Below, in pieces: positions 10,994 through 25,100 of a stretch of DNA of 64,000 bases. Origin of the DNA: Tetrahymena elliotti 4EA (Eukaryota > Ciliophora > Oligohymenophorea > Hymenostomatida > Tetrahymenidae). The stretch lies in assembly GCA_000231825.2 (NCBI GenBank), contig JH720336.1, positions 581,116 to 645,115 on the forward strand, written 5' to 3'. The position numbers were made by a program, and so were the translations under genes. The notes beneath the pieces were generated by a model. The model was given only the letters and a program-made list of their open reading frames with translations, made no database searches and had not been told where the DNA came from. Positions within the stretch are counted from its first letter, which is position 1. Each line of letters starts with the position of its first letter.

Positions 10994-13900
10994 ATGAGCA
11001 ACGATAAAATACTCCTCCCTATTTTCTCTAGAGCTAAGCCTGAGTTACAAGAGAAATTAGCTTTACAAGATTTAGGTACACAATGCTCAAAACTAAGCAA
11101 TGATAATAACTCTCCTTAAATTTTTAAAAATATTATGACTAACAATCAAATAAAAAATATATTTGAATAGAATGACTTGCAGCTATCTTACAAATATGCT
11201 AAAAAGTAGTATGAGTCTAAAAAGAATACTAGGAATCCATCAAGTAGGGCATTTATTGAATCTCAAATCAATTATGCTGAGGTTCTCTTTTAGTTGGGCT
11301 TCTTCAAAGACTCATTAGGACTCTTATTAGACTCAAATGATTGCATACAAACAAATTTCTAAGAGCTTCAAGAAGAAAATAGTAAAGCTCTCGATATGAT
11401 AGGTAAATTATCCATTATTATGTTTTAATAGCTTTTGGTTTTTCAGAAAATAAAACTTTTTTTAAGTATTGAATTATTTTATTTATTCTATTACAAAAAA
11501 ATGCTTACTAAATAGATTATTATATATTATATTCTGATAATAATAGGAAAGGTTTATCTCAAATTGGGCTTTCTGAAGAAGGCTGAAGAGTATTTCTTGA
11601 AGTCCCTGAATTTTAAAAAAGAACTTTCTGATTAGGCATAGTCTTTTCATTTATTGAGCGTTTTATACGAAGAATAGGGCCAGTATAATTAAGCAATGAT
11701 AAATTGCGATAAAGGTTTAAAGCTATGCGCAACTATAAATTAACATTAAAGCTTACTTTTTGCTGAATGTTTAGACTCGAAAGCAAATGTACTAAGATCT
11801 CTAGGAAAGCTTGAAGAGTCCTTATGCATATTCAAAGAAGCCTTAGCTATGAAAACAAGTATTTTAGGTCAAGTTAATCATCCTCAAATAGTTTTTTCAC
11901 AAGAAAATGTTGCTATGGTTTTAAATGACCTAGGAAAATTCTAAGAATCTTACAGCCTCATATAATAAGTCTTAAAAATAAGAGAATCAACATATATTTC
12001 TGATATTTGCCCAAATGGCCATTACTTAATCGCTGATGCCTACCAAAATTTAGGTAATTTCATATTATAAAAATAATGTGTATATGATGATATTTATTTA
12101 GATGAAAAAACTTTAATTTATTTATTGATAGATGCTTGAATGGTTTTTCAAATTTACTTAATCCAACTCTTAAAATAGATAAAAGATTCATTTGGAATTT
12201 ACAAATGATTTTTTAATAATTTTTTACCTTTTTCTAAAGTAAATTATAAAAAATTATTTATTTGCTTGCTTGCTTGCTTATTATCTTACTAATTACTTTT
12301 TAAATATCACAAATGAATGACAAATTAAGGAGTTTAAAGTGGATAATTAATTATCTTTCATTTTTCATCTTAAAAAAAGCATTTCACTATTTAATCTAAA
12401 AAATATTTAATTTTTTGTTTGAATTTTAACAATTTATAAATGAATAGGTATAATTTAACAAGATTTAGGTATGCTAAAAAAAAGTTTGGCTAGTCAAAAG
12501 AAAGCTTTGAGTATGAGAGAAGTTATTTATTAGTAAGATCGCTAAGCTTAATCCTAGAACTTCCTTTAAAAAATATTTAGCTCTGTTAATAATTAAGGAG
12601 GTAAGTTGTAATTTTCAGAGAGTACTACAGAAATATTAAATTAAATATCTACATAGAATCATCCTGATATAGCTTCTTCTTATACCTGTTTAGGAATTGT
12701 CTATAGAAATATAGGACATTATGAAGAAGCCTAAGATTACTTACAAAAGGCTTTAAATTACAGAGAATTTGTATACGGTTAAGAACATGCAAAGTATGCA
12801 ATTACTCTCAATTACCTCGCCTGAACCCTTGACGAATAGGGTAAATCCGAAGAGTCCCTTCAAAACAACCTAAAATCTTAATAAATTCGCTAAAAAATAT
12901 TTGGCGAAAATGAAAACATCTTATCAGCTCTTTCTGTTACATATATCGCCTGGTCATATTATAACCTATTTGAATATGAAAAATCTATTGAGTTAAACTA
13001 ATTGGCCCTTAAAATATGGTAAAGAAACATCAAAAATCACCCCTATATAACTTCTACTTTAGAAAATATGGCATTGGCCTAATACAACAGAGAAAACTAT
13101 GAAGAATCATTTAAAAATTACTAAAAAGCCCATGATATAAAGGTCTAAATATACTCTAATGACCATATCTTTATTCCTTCAGCTAAAAATAACATGGCTG
13201 TTGTTTTGTACAAATAAGGAAAGACTGAATAAAGCAAGTTTTATTTAAACCAATCAGTAGAAATTATATCTAATTTCGAAAACGATGATAAAAGTAAATT
13301 GATTATTTTTTAAATTTTTATATTCTCAAAAATTTAAAAAAAACAAAAATTTTAATCCACCTATTTATAATAAATAATTACCAAAATAATCTTAAAAATT
13401 TAAAGCAATATTTTAAAATCAAAAAATGGAATAAGAAAATTAACAATTTTCATAAGTGTTTTTTAAAACTTATTTAAGTCTGTTTGTACAAGTAGGTAAA
13501 ACTAATTTTCAGATAAATATTTCAATAATTATCATTTGCCAATTTTTTTATTTTTGATGATTTTTGTATTAACCTATTTACCATTAAACCATTAGATAAT
13601 AAAGATGTTGATCCCTACCTCTTATGCTCAACATTGAATCATTTAGCATGGGCTTTAACTGAGATGGAATAACCTGATAAGGCTTTATAATATTACAAAA
13701 AGACTGAACATAAAATGAAATAGCTAGTAGGAAAAGAACATCTGAATATTTCGAATCTTTATTGTAATATAGGTATCACCCATTTCCATTTAGGTGATTA
13801 CGAGAAAGCCTTGAAATACCATGAATAAGCATACACTATAAATAGTTCAGTTCTAGAGCCTAATCACTCAATAATATGCAATAATCTTGACAACATAGGA

Positions 13901-16166
13901 TCTTGCCACAGTAAATTATCAAAACATAATAAAGCACTTGAATACCACATGAAATCCTTATAAATAAGAAAACACAAACGTAAATATTACATTTATTAAA
14001 ATTTTGAAATACTTATGAAGGAAAATTTTTTCAAATTAAAATAAATAGATAAATCTGTGCAAGAAGATATTGCTAATTCGTTAGATCATGTTGCAAGTAC
14101 TTATTATGATCTGCTAAAATATAAGGAAGCATTAGAATATTATTTATAGGAATTAAAAATAAGAAAATTTTTAAAATAGAAAGGAGCTTAATTAGCTTCA
14201 CTTCTCAATAATATAGCTATTACATACAAAAATTTAGATAATTTAGATCGTTCTCTTAAGTATCATTAAAAAACACTACGTTTAAGAGAGAGCTATTTGC
14301 CTTATGAACATCAAGATGTCTTAAGTAGTATCTCAAATATTGCAAGCATCTTATATGACCAAGAAAAATATACTGAAGCTATTGAATTTTATAAAAAAGA
14401 ACTTCTCTTAAAAGAAAAATTGCATACACCTCAATGTGCAAAAGTAAAAATTATTATTTATTGTTAAAATAGAAAGTGAAAAATCAATTTTAACCTGAAA
14501 ATTAAACAAACATTTAACTAATTTAAATTGTTTTAATAAAATTTTTAAATAAATAGGTTGCTGTGACTTTAAATAATATAGGGTGTTCATATAAGAATAT
14601 AAACAATTTAGAAGAAGCTGTAGTTTATCACAGAAGAGCTTTAGAGCTAAGGAAAAAAATCCTCAAAGAAAAAGATGATGATATAATAAGCTCAATAGAG
14701 AGTATTTCGTCTACTCTTTATGACATGTAAAGATTTTAAGAAGGTCTTGAATCATACTATGAAGAGCTCCAATTAAAAATAAAAAGTAATAAATAAATTT
14801 TGATAATCAATTTTTTATAAAAATTATTTTTGTCATAGAATATGGAGAAGATGATTTGAAAGTTGCAACAACATACAATAATATAGCTTGTACACTTAAA
14901 AATTTAGGTTAAATTGCAGAAGCTCTCAAAATGCATTAAAAATCTTTAGTTATCAAATAAAAAATCTAAGGATCTGAACACTTAGATGTAGCTACTTCTT
15001 TAGATAATATTGCATCTATTGTTTATGATTAGAATGATTTTTAGTATGCCCTTGAAATGTATAAAAAAGTTCTTAACATAAGAAAAAAATGTTATAAAAC
15101 AAATAATCTTTCGATTGCTGTAACACTTCATAATTTAGCATGCACATATCATAATTTGAAGGATTATGAATCTGCTTTAGAATTATAAATTGAAGTAAAT
15201 ATTATATTTTTGTTTGAATTTATTTTTAATATTTCCTCCATATTAAAATAGGTCCTTGAGATGAGAAAATAAATCTAAGGCTCGGAATCCAAGGATATAA
15301 TAACTTCTTTGGATAATATTGCATCTAATTTATATGATAGTGGTAAATATGAGAAAGCTATTATGTATTATCAGGAAGAATTAACTTTGATGAGAAAAAT
15401 TGAACCTGAAAATAAAGCAAGAGCAGCCACTACATTGAATAATATTGCTTGCACTTTGCATAATCTAAAGAGATTAAGTGAGTCTTTTGAGTATCACAAC
15501 CAGGCACTTAAAATACGTAGAGAAAATTTAGGAGAAACACACCCAGAAACAGTGTCTTCTTTAAATAATATTGCATCAAACTTATTTAATGTTGGCAAGC
15601 TGGATGAAGCACTTGAAACTTTCCTCCGTGTTCTCTCAATTCGTGTCTAACAATAGGATTGTTAAATTAAAATTGCCACAGCATATGAAAATGTTGGTTC
15701 AACTTATTTCTCTTTGCTTAACTTCGAAAAAGCTCTTGAACACTTTGAGCAGTCTTATGAAATAAGAAGATAACACAATTTAGATGATTAGTAAAACTCA
15801 CTAGACATGATCAATGCTGCCCGTTAAATGATTTAAAAAATCGAACCTATAAGAAATCTTCCTATTACAAAGTACTCTGGAAAAAGTCCAAAATCTAAAT
15901 CACAAGATACTGGAAGCGAAAATTCAACTGAAATTTCAGATGATAATGTGTAAGAAGATAAAGAAAAAAAAGAAGAGGAAGAAGAAATTTGTAATATTTG
16001 CCTTGAAAATTTAAATAATAATTCAGAACTGAGAATTCTTCCATGCAGCCATTTCTATCACACTTTTTGTATTGACAAGTGGCTTCTTTCTAAGCAATCT
16101 TGTCCAAATTGTAGATAGTGCCCCATATCAAATTTACAATCAGAAAACTTAGACAAGATTGACTGA
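10994..16166 (+). CDS. Long TPR-repeat protein with C-terminal RING-H2 domain (one in-frame UGA)
   Basis: Exons 10994-11402, 11547-12053, 12448-13293, 13596-13979, 14049-14443, 14557-14785, 14839-15194 and 15252-16166 make 1346 codons. About residues 120-1220 form tandem 42-residue-type TPR units of the kinesin-light-chain style (ATTLNNIACTLHNL, LEEALE-like helix pairs, KALxIR endings). After a Ser/Glu-rich linker comes a RING-H2 finger with C1289, C1292, C1307, H1309, H1312, C1315, C1326 and C1329, the usual C3H2C3 spacing, which suggests an E3 ubiquitin ligase that recognises partners through TPRs (family knowledge; target unknown). Codon 431 (12822-12824) is TGA within LNYLA-TLDEQ, exactly where sister repeats have Trp (LNHLAWALTE). 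Coding features continue for 900 codons afterwards, so this is a readthrough, a recent nonsense change or a base error. Confidence 0.85.
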
Positions 16167-18835
16167 AATAATGAAATTAATAACAACAACAACATCAACA
16201 ACCAAACTTCATTTACTAATTTCAAAGTTTTGATGCACATTTTCATTTATTTGAAAATCTCTAAATTCTTAAAAAAATGAAAAAGCAAGTGAATGATTAG
16301 TTGATTATTCATCCTTAACAATTATAATAACCAAAATTATTTGAAATTCTAATATAATAACAATTATTTATTCAATAAAAAATATTTTATCATAACAAAA
16401 AATGAGTTTATGAATTATCTTACACATTAAGTTAAATTGAGTGAAATTTTAAAATAGACAAATCAATTAATTGGATTTTGTTTGTTTAAAAATAAAAGCT
16501 TCATTCAAGTTAAGATAATAAATAAATAACTAAATCACTTTAGTGATAATTGTAACATTACTTTGTATTCTAAAAACAAAATATTATTTGATTTTATTTC
16601 TAAATTTTGTAAACAAACAAATTCTAAATTCTTTATGAATTAAAATTATTTGATTTTTTATTAATAAATCTAAATCATATTCATATGCATTACATTATTT
16701 ACTATCAACTTTTTTGTTTTCATGAAATAGGAATTGATCTTTTTACTGGTTGTTTCAGATAATATGATGAATTCTTTTTTCAGCAAATTTCCTTTTAAAA
16801 CTTGAAAAATAATTTGAGATCATTTAAATTTCAATCTTATAGCTATTTATTTATTAGTCCAGTAATATTGGGGTACTGTTTTTTGTGATTTTTAAAACGG
16901 AATCTAGGACTCTTATTTTTAAAGAGGTATACATGTATTATTTATAATAGCCAGCTAAGTTATCTTTAAGGATTACATAATTTAATTACAAAAATACAAA
17001 TGGGAAAAATAAACAATTTAAATGTAGCATATAAACTCATCTTACTTGTGATCCTATTCTTGAATGAATAAAGATTAAATTTAACTTATTGGATGGAAAT
17101 ATTTTGATTTTCATATTTATTAATAGATAAGATTAATATCATCATTACTGACTAAATCTTCTCTAAACAAGGGAGTGGGAACTCAATTAATTAATTTATG
17201 AATGAAGTTGATTTCGATAATTAAATTTTATTTTTCTATAAATTATATTGAAATATCAAAAATCAAATTTTTCTGATTTAGAGTTAGTGAATACCTTAAT
17301 TTGTTGTATCAAATGAAATAGCCAAATTTTTTTTATTAATTATGATCCATTAATTAACAATTAAAACTCAGGTGTTTTTTGATAGAATACAGATTTTCTA
17401 GTAAATTAAAAATAGATAATTAAGTTAAAAACCTTTGAAAAGCTCAACTAAGAGAAGATTGCTATTGCATTATTTTCTATTTAATTTTTAACCATAAAAA
17501 TGGTTTAATTTTGCTAATGAATAAAAATTACAATATGATATCTAAATGTTCAGTAGAATTTAAAAGTTATTAGTATTATCTGTAATATATTTAAATGTCT
17601 GTTAAGTATCCTTACTTGAAAAACAAAAAAAACAATATATCTTTGATTTATAATCTTTTACTGAATTAATTATTTTTTAATCAGAATTTAAATTAAAGCA
17701 TCACCATTCAGATTAATTTGAATAAGTTTATTTTCTTTTGCTCAAGGACCTATAAAAATAATATTAATATCCACTTAGGATAATCATTTTAATAACAAAC
17801 CATAATCTAACTTTTTAGAATAACAGTTACAACCATTTAATAAATATTTGACTCTGCTAATTTTTAATTTGATGAGCTTAAAGTAAAATCTACATAAATA
17901 ATCTTTTTAATTTAGTGAAAAATGCAATTTGTTAAGTCATTGGGTTAGATTTTTCAAATAAATACATGGAAATTTGATAAATTAAAAAAAACTTGAAAGA
18001 ATAGCTCAATAAAATTTCATATTTTGAATATTATATTAAGCACGAAAGAAAGAAAAAGAAAGATGTACATTTTTAGTTAGTGGGTAAAATATAAAAAAAA
18101 TAAAAACTGGCATAATGTGATTCAAGCTAAATCATATCCTATCCTAACTCCAACTGCTGTTTAGGAAACAACAGCCTTAAGTAAGATTCTCCATTCAACA
18201 ATTAGTGACAATTAAGATAATAAAAAATTGAAGCTCAAAAAATGGATGAAAATTATTTAATCTTGAATATGATATTTAAGTATGAAAGAAAATATTTGAT
18301 AATTGATTACACAGTGAAGAGAGATCATAAAATTTATTATAAAAAATTAGTTTAAGTATCAAATGTTAATATTATTTATAAAAATGATACAAACACAAAA
18401 TGTAAAATAAAAGTTAGTAAATATTATTGAGTAATATAAGAATTTAGTTTAATTGCAAAAATATTAATTAATTTTTTAGAGTAAGCAAGTTTTTATTTAT
18501 GTTTATGCTTTACTTTTCTAAAAGATTACCATAGAAATCTCCTTACATATTTATCTATTAATTCACATCTTATTTAAAATCTATCTGAAAAAAGTTGACA
18601 GTGATTAAAGCAAATTAAATCAAAAAGGAGAAATGTGTGGATGATATTCTTAATTAATTTATTTTCATAATTTAATTTAGTTTTTATTGGTTATTAGTAG
18701 TAAAATGAAAAATAAATTGATAAAAATAGTATGTGGTGTTAAGGATTGATTTTTTTTATTTGTTTATTAGTTAATTTGTTGGTTATTAAAGATTGTTTAA
18801 AATATTTATTATGATTTAGTTTTTACATTATTTGC
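16167..18835. other. AT-rich region between convergent genes
   Basis: No gene can be supported. A plus frame from ATG 17000 runs 283 codons to TGA 17849 but crosses three in-frame TGAs (17105, 17249, 17288), no fewer than chance predicts. Another fragment around 18000-18200 and a similar one at 18220-18430 share a partly similar Lys/Glu-rich sequence (KHERKKKKD versus KYERKYLIID). These may be decayed coding DNA; the evidence is weak. Confidence 0.45.
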
Positions 18836-19942
18836 TCAAAAAATTTTTTTAATAATATTAAAGCTCACTTGTTTTTTAGATTATTTTTTAAAAGGAGACT
18901 TAATATAATTTTCAGAAGAGTTTTTAAGGATTCCTTTAGATACTGGGGGAAGGATAATTTTTTAATTTTGATACTTGAAATTGTACATAGATTCTTCAGT
19001 TTCGTTAGTAGACATTTATGAGTCATCGTCGTTATCCTTTTCGCTTTCAATTATTTAAATAGATGTTTGTCTAATTTTACTACCAGATGGTCTATTGGCA
19101 AAGAAACTAGTGTATTTAGCCACATTTGATTGACTAGAAGGTTTTTTAAAGATTGAGTCATCAGAATCATTATTTTTGTTATTTTTATAATCCTAAAAAA
19201 GTCCTTACAAACTACTTTGTCTTGCTCTAGCTGGTTATTAGTTTCTTATTTATTACTCGCAGCTGCTTTTTTCCAAATCTAACATATCCTCATTAGTAAT
19301 ATCTTGTGATTAATCACTTTTAATATAAAGCATACTTCTATTTATTTTTCTTTATTTAAGAGGACTCTCTTAAATTGACTAAAAAGAATTATTATCTAAC
19401 TATTATCTTGGTTGTTAATCACTCATTTAACTGTCTTGTAAGATATTTAGATTATCAGAGCAATCAAGACTATAAATTTATTTAACATGTATTCTTCTCC
19501 TTCTTCTATTAATAATGTTGTTATTATTGGTGTTTGTATTGTTAATATTTTTATTATTACTGATGTTAACATTGTTATTGTGAACATGTAATTAAGGTGA
19601 ATCTAATTATGAAAAAATTTCAGAGTTTCTTTCAGATTTTGATTAAAATAGTGGAGAGTAATCTTTTTTGTAATTGTTTGTTATTCTAGAAGTGTTTGAA
19701 TCAATTTTATTTACTATCCATTTCTTAGAGCTATAACGAGAATCATTGAGTTAGCGTGAGAAAATATTAGTATTAGAATTGTTATTGCTTTAGTTGGTTA
19801 TTTAGTTAGAGTAGGTAGAATGATTTAACATTTGAGAAAGTATTTGATAATTTCTTAAAGGAGTTTAGCTTTAAGCAGATTGATATTAAGGTAAGCTTTG
19901 AGCACTTAAAGAATTGATATTCTGATTTATTTTAGGAAACAT
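18836..19942 (-). CDS. Asn/Ser/Gln-rich protein with C-terminal SILK and RVxF PP1-docking motifs
   Basis: A single exon of 368 residues, ATG 19942 to TGA 18836. Most of the chain is low-complexity and probably disordered (Asn runs near residues 120-150, a run of five Arg, Ser/Gln patches). The C terminus carries KGILKN (GILK at 337-340), matching the [GS]IL[RK] PP1-docking consensus and identical over its core to the motif in inhibitor-2. Twenty residues on is KKQVSF (K357-F361), an RVxF-type motif. Together these predict a protein phosphatase 1 regulator (inference from motifs). The gene at 33485-34756 has the same C-terminal pair and shares a second patch (SKIRQTSIQI here, RRLVKKVSIDI there), so the two are paralogues. 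It lies downstream of the giant surface-protein gene, on the same strand. Confidence 0.85.
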
Positions 19943-22158
19943 TTTTATTTCAAGGGAAGATAGTACAACAAAGGAAAAAATTTTTATAATTAAAAATGAC
20001 TTATTTTTTTCTTATTTTTTTTTTTGAAAATTATAGATGATTTTAAGTATTATAATAAAGTTGATTGTTTGCGCTTAATTCATTAATCAATTAATAATAG
20101 CAATCAATTAGGTCACTGTTAGTTGTTTTTTTACTTAATTTATTATTTTGTCTGGATTAATTATCAAACGATAATTAATCCAGACAAAATCATTAAAAAT
20201 AACAAACACAAAATTTAAACAGTAAAAACTTTAATAAAATTGATTAACTTTTAATATTAATAAACAAGCAAAATTTATATTTTTCTTCTATTAATTAACT
20301 TAAATTGTATAAACTTTTATATGAAATTTTAGCAATTATCAATTTTTCTTTCATAAAAATTTCACAAGACATAATATTAAATTGAAATTGTAAGCTAAAA
20401 CAAAAAACTTTAGATAAGTATGTAAATGAAATTGTAAGACTTTATCATACGAATATTTTTCTTCTATTATTAGAAAATATTTTGTGTGGACACAAAAATG
20501 CGAAATTTGGTAATAAATGAAAGTTATTTTAATCAGTGGTCTGTTAGAATGAATAGATAATAGTTGGCTTGAGATATTTGTAATTAAATTTAAGAAAAGT
20601 TTATTTTTGATTGAATTTAATTTTGGTACAGTACTTTAGTAAGAAATGGAAATGCTTGTATTCTATTTAAATTAATTACAATGAATTATTTGTTTGTTAA
20701 GAAAGCATAAGAAATAATGTAATTATCTTCATTAAATATAAATAATTACAATGATAGGGAGTCTTAGAATAGAATGGAAAATTTACATATAATAATCAGT
20801 GTCAAAATTAATAAGACATTTCAAAAAAAAATTTTCTATGTAATCTAACTAATCATTGATTTAATTTGTTTCATTGAGTGATGAATGTAATATAATTAAA
20901 AAGGTATCAAATCTAAAGTAACCACTAGAAATTTCACATGAAGGAATTATTAAACCCAAATAGATGTTGTAAGATGTAAGAAATACTTAAAAGAAAGGGT
21001 AAATTGTAATCTTGAAATTAACATTCAATTTAAGCTCAAAAAATATATTTAATAGCAATTAAATGTTGTTTTGCATATTTTCATTGATAAATAAGCTGTA
21101 TCACAATTATTAAATTTATCTGTTTTGTATTTTTAGTCAGCTAAATTTTATTTTTCGTTATATGGATAAAATCAGTCTTTTGAATTTCTTTTAATTTATT
21201 AAGATTTTTATGATGAAAATTAGTCTAGATAGAACTAATCATTTGTCTGAAATGCGTTTGCATAAACTTTTATTTGGTATATATTTAAATGATTTACATT
21301 ATTTCTTTTTTTATTTCTAACTTTTTAGTTAAGTATCTTTAATTCACTATTTGTTGATTTAGGTTGCTAATGTAAATTTTTCTAATATTATTATGTATAT
21401 TGTTTACATCTTTAATTAATTTTTACACTGAAAAACCAATAAATATTTAGTAAAAAATCTATTATTCAGACTCTTTAACACCATAATAAAATCTAAATAA
21501 ATTTTAAAGATATAATTTTTTACATAATTTAAGGTTAGGTTTATTTAGTTTAAACTCATTCTTTTATTTTACAAAATTAATAATTCCTAGATTATGTATG
21601 ACATCTTAATTTCTTTTAGGAATATTGATCGATAAAATTTTTGATACTTATTGATTCTTTTTTTAATTAAAATCAAATCAGTGTTAACTTGTTCAAACTT
21701 TATGCAATCTTAAGATTATTTTTTAATCAAATATAAATTAACAAATAAATTTTTAGATTTACCATAAATAAATATTTTTAATTATGTAAGAAAGAAAAAC
21801 ACACATGAAAGCCCAATTTTATTATAAAATTAAATTAAAAATAAACCAGTAAATATTTCCTAAAAAACATGGTCAATAATAAAATGCTTACTTTAAAAAT
21901 TTATTTGTAAATTAAATTACTTTATAAAATATAGAGGTATGGGTATTAAATTTTCTGTACTGTAAAATCTTAATTTTATTATAAAATAAAATTTATTTAT
22001 TCTTATTTATTTAAACTGTATGATATTGAATTTTTTAAAATGAAATTAATAATTTTAGTTTAAAAATTTATGGAAAATTTACAAAAAATAAATCAACAAA
22101 AATATGATATAATTTATTTTTGTATGAGTCCTTCAGATATTCGTATTTTACAGGTTTA
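19943..22158. other. AT-rich intergenic region with a perfect inverted repeat
   Basis: This separates the giant surface-protein gene (upstream in the direction of transcription) from the PP1-docking gene. It should hold the 3' end of one and the promoter of the other. The striking element is the hairpin at 20145-20190. A short Leu/Lys-containing fragment near 20410-20520 without a start codon is not called. Confidence 0.55.
20145..20190. repeat. Perfect 21-bp inverted repeat with a 4-base loop
   Basis: Bases 20145-20165 and 20170-20190 are exact reverse complements, separated by aaac. The arms include gtctgg/ccagac, so the palindrome is more than an A/T run and would form a stable hairpin in RNA or a cruciform in DNA. 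It begins about 200 bases upstream of the PP1-docking gene start at 19942. No flanking target duplication is obvious to me. Confidence 0.9.
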
Positions 22159-25100
22159 TCATTTTTTTATGCATTTAAATTATTACATCTTTAGATGCTA
22201 AGCAGCATGAGGGCTTTATTTACTTGTATTTTCCTCATCTAAATATATTTCTGATTAACTTTCAGATTCTTTTTCAGATTGTTATTAATCATTACTTTCT
22301 TAATCCTACATATACCTTTTTGGTGTTTCTAGTAAATTATTCTTAAAATTTTCAGTGTCTCTATTAGTAGAGTTTCCTTGATTCTAGATTATTAATTGGG
22401 AGTTTTCTCGAGAATGATATTTAGATAATACTCTTTTACTATTCACATTCTTATCAGATGTTAAAGGTTCAAGGCAATAATTAGATTAGAATTAAGAAGT
22501 ACCATCTTCTATAATACCAGATTTTAGGTTTGCTTGGAGCTGAGAATTAGTAATTAAATCAAAATTCATTTTTTAGGTACTTCTAGGACTCATTAATTAC
22601 CTTGCATGAATAGAACTTTAATGAATAATGTTTGTTATCATGCCATTAGTTAACATATCTGAATTCTCTCTAGCTTAGCTAACTTGCCTTTGTAGGAAAT
22701 TTTAAACTGCAGAGGAAGTTGGCTTTTTTTATTTGGGAGTATTATTAGTGTTATTCTCCCGTTTTACTTGGAATTAGGAAATTTAATAGTATGCTTTTAA
22801 TTCAGTTAAAAGATTTAAATTTTCATAAACTTTTTTCCAATTTCTGAATACCTCATAACTATTATTTTCCTCATCCACTTTAAAATATTTTCTAAGATAT
22901 TTGATATTTAGACATTTTATGAAACATAAAAAGCATTTACTTATTATTCCATTAGACTCTTTTAATAAAATAAAGATAATCACAATAACTTATATGGCAA
23001 CAAAAGAATGATGACTTATTGCTAGTAAATAGTCAAAAATTTTTTTTCCAAAACCCAAAGAGAGACTTTATAAATTCAAGTTGAAAATGATCATAGCATG
23101 AGTAAGAATTTCAAAAAGCTAATTATTTGAATTTGTAAAAGGTTGATATTTCTAAAGTGCTATGATATAAGCTGTAAAAATAATTGCGATTAAGAAAAAT
23201 GATGAAGGTCCATATTCATAAGTTTAGGTGAACAAAAAGACAACGATAACTTTTAGATAAATTTTTATAAACTCCCAGTAGTAGAATTATTCTTTATATT
23301 CAGCATAATAGCTTCCAAACGAGAACTTAGTTAGACAGGAGTTTAGATCAGCTCTTTTCTTTCTTATTAACATAAGCATAAAAAGAGGGTATACAAGCCA
23401 AAAAAATAAGATAGGAATTAGAATTATTAAAACAAAAAACCTATAAGATTCATCTGAACAAAGAACAGAGACATCTATTTTGAGATATTTTTCATTTCCT
23501 ATTTGGCGACAAGAGAGAGCATCTGTAATAAACTTAATGGTATCAGATAAAAAGAATAGGAAACAAAATGTCATAACAGAATAAAAATGATAAGTCTTTA
23601 TTGCTGATTTCTTTCTAAGTTTTAGTAAAAGCAATAATATAAATAAGAAGCAAAAGATAGTGAAAGGGATTAAACTTCTTATAAGCACTTGAATATTAGC
23701 CATTTAATATTTAGCCAAAGTATTTAGGCTCATGAAGCATTTAAAATTCAAGGCAACATTAACTACAGGTTGACCTGCTGTTTAATACACTGTTTAAGGG
23801 TTAAATTCTACTTTAAAAGTTAATAAAATAGAAGAGAGCTGTAAATAATGAATAAGTGATTTTAGCAAGAAAGAAGTTGAATCTTTGTAGCAGCTCTTAC
23901 TGAGAGGAACTAATTTTGCTATTCTTAAGTAATAGCAAGTTTACATAAGTTTCTGATTATCAAGATATCTTTTCGTTTAGAAAGCTAAGTAAAAAGCAAT
24001 AAAAAGTAATCCACCTATCACAAATACATATTGGAAACTACTATCTTGGCATTCTTCGCAATTAAAGTCCCCCCAAAACGACGAGAATCTTCTTCCATTC
24101 CAATATTTTCCTAAGTAATCACATTCTTCACAAAGAGGGCCAAAATGTCCTACTGCACACCCTTATTGGTTAGACTAATCTTCTGGAAGACATGCATTAG
24201 GATTATTTTAGCAATATATTACTATATCAGTACCTTTCTATAGCCAGTATCCATTTTTAGGTTAAATCATATCTCCTTAGCAATTTAATGACCCTTGTGG
24301 ACATTTATTGCATACCCCTGTATTTGTTGAATTGTAACTAGAAGGATCTATTATTGAATATGAGTTTTTCGGACACTCAGAGCATTAGATGATATCATTT
24401 GAGATAGTTTTCATTATTTCTCCTGTCTAGCAGTTTCTAAATTCAATTTTGATATCAAAATGTTGAACTTATCCAGTATAATAATTTTTAGAGAAAGTTA
24501 AATGAAGTATTTATTGAGTATTAATCCTTGAATTAAGTTAAAGATTTTAGATAAAAAAGGAAGAAGAATTTGCTAGATATTAGTTATAATTAACTAAACT
24601 GTCGCCATTTAATTATAGTACAGTATTATTGGGTGAATCAGCTTGAATTTAGTAATAATTTAGTTCACCAAGAACAGAAGGTGGATAATTTTACTTTTTA
24701 ACATTAGCAGGATCAAATGAAACATGTTTTCCATTTTAATCTAAAAATTAAAATTCCATTTACAGGATACCACCACTTTGGAAGTTTTAAATACTAATGG
24801 AATCTTTTAGATTCCTTGTAGCAGATTATTAACCTATTATTTGAATTTAATCTTAGTATTTTATCTAAACATTTTGAGGGACTGTTGCTATATCATCCCC
24901 ATAAATATTAGCATAATTAGAGTTCATTTAAGCATTTACATTTATTGTGGGGTAATTTACATTCAAAATTCTTATTGCCCCACCTATTAAAGCTGAATTT
25001 TTTAAAATCAAAGTTGTCTAATCAATTCTAATACTTTCCACTTCGTTGAAGAATATAGCTCCACCAGAAGATAAAGCATTATTACCTAAGTATTAGCATG

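Noticed and set aside
17000..17851. 283-codon plus frame from ATG with three internal TGAs, starting like a signal peptide
   Set aside because: Three stops is no fewer than chance predicts, and no homology to the neighbouring genes is clear.
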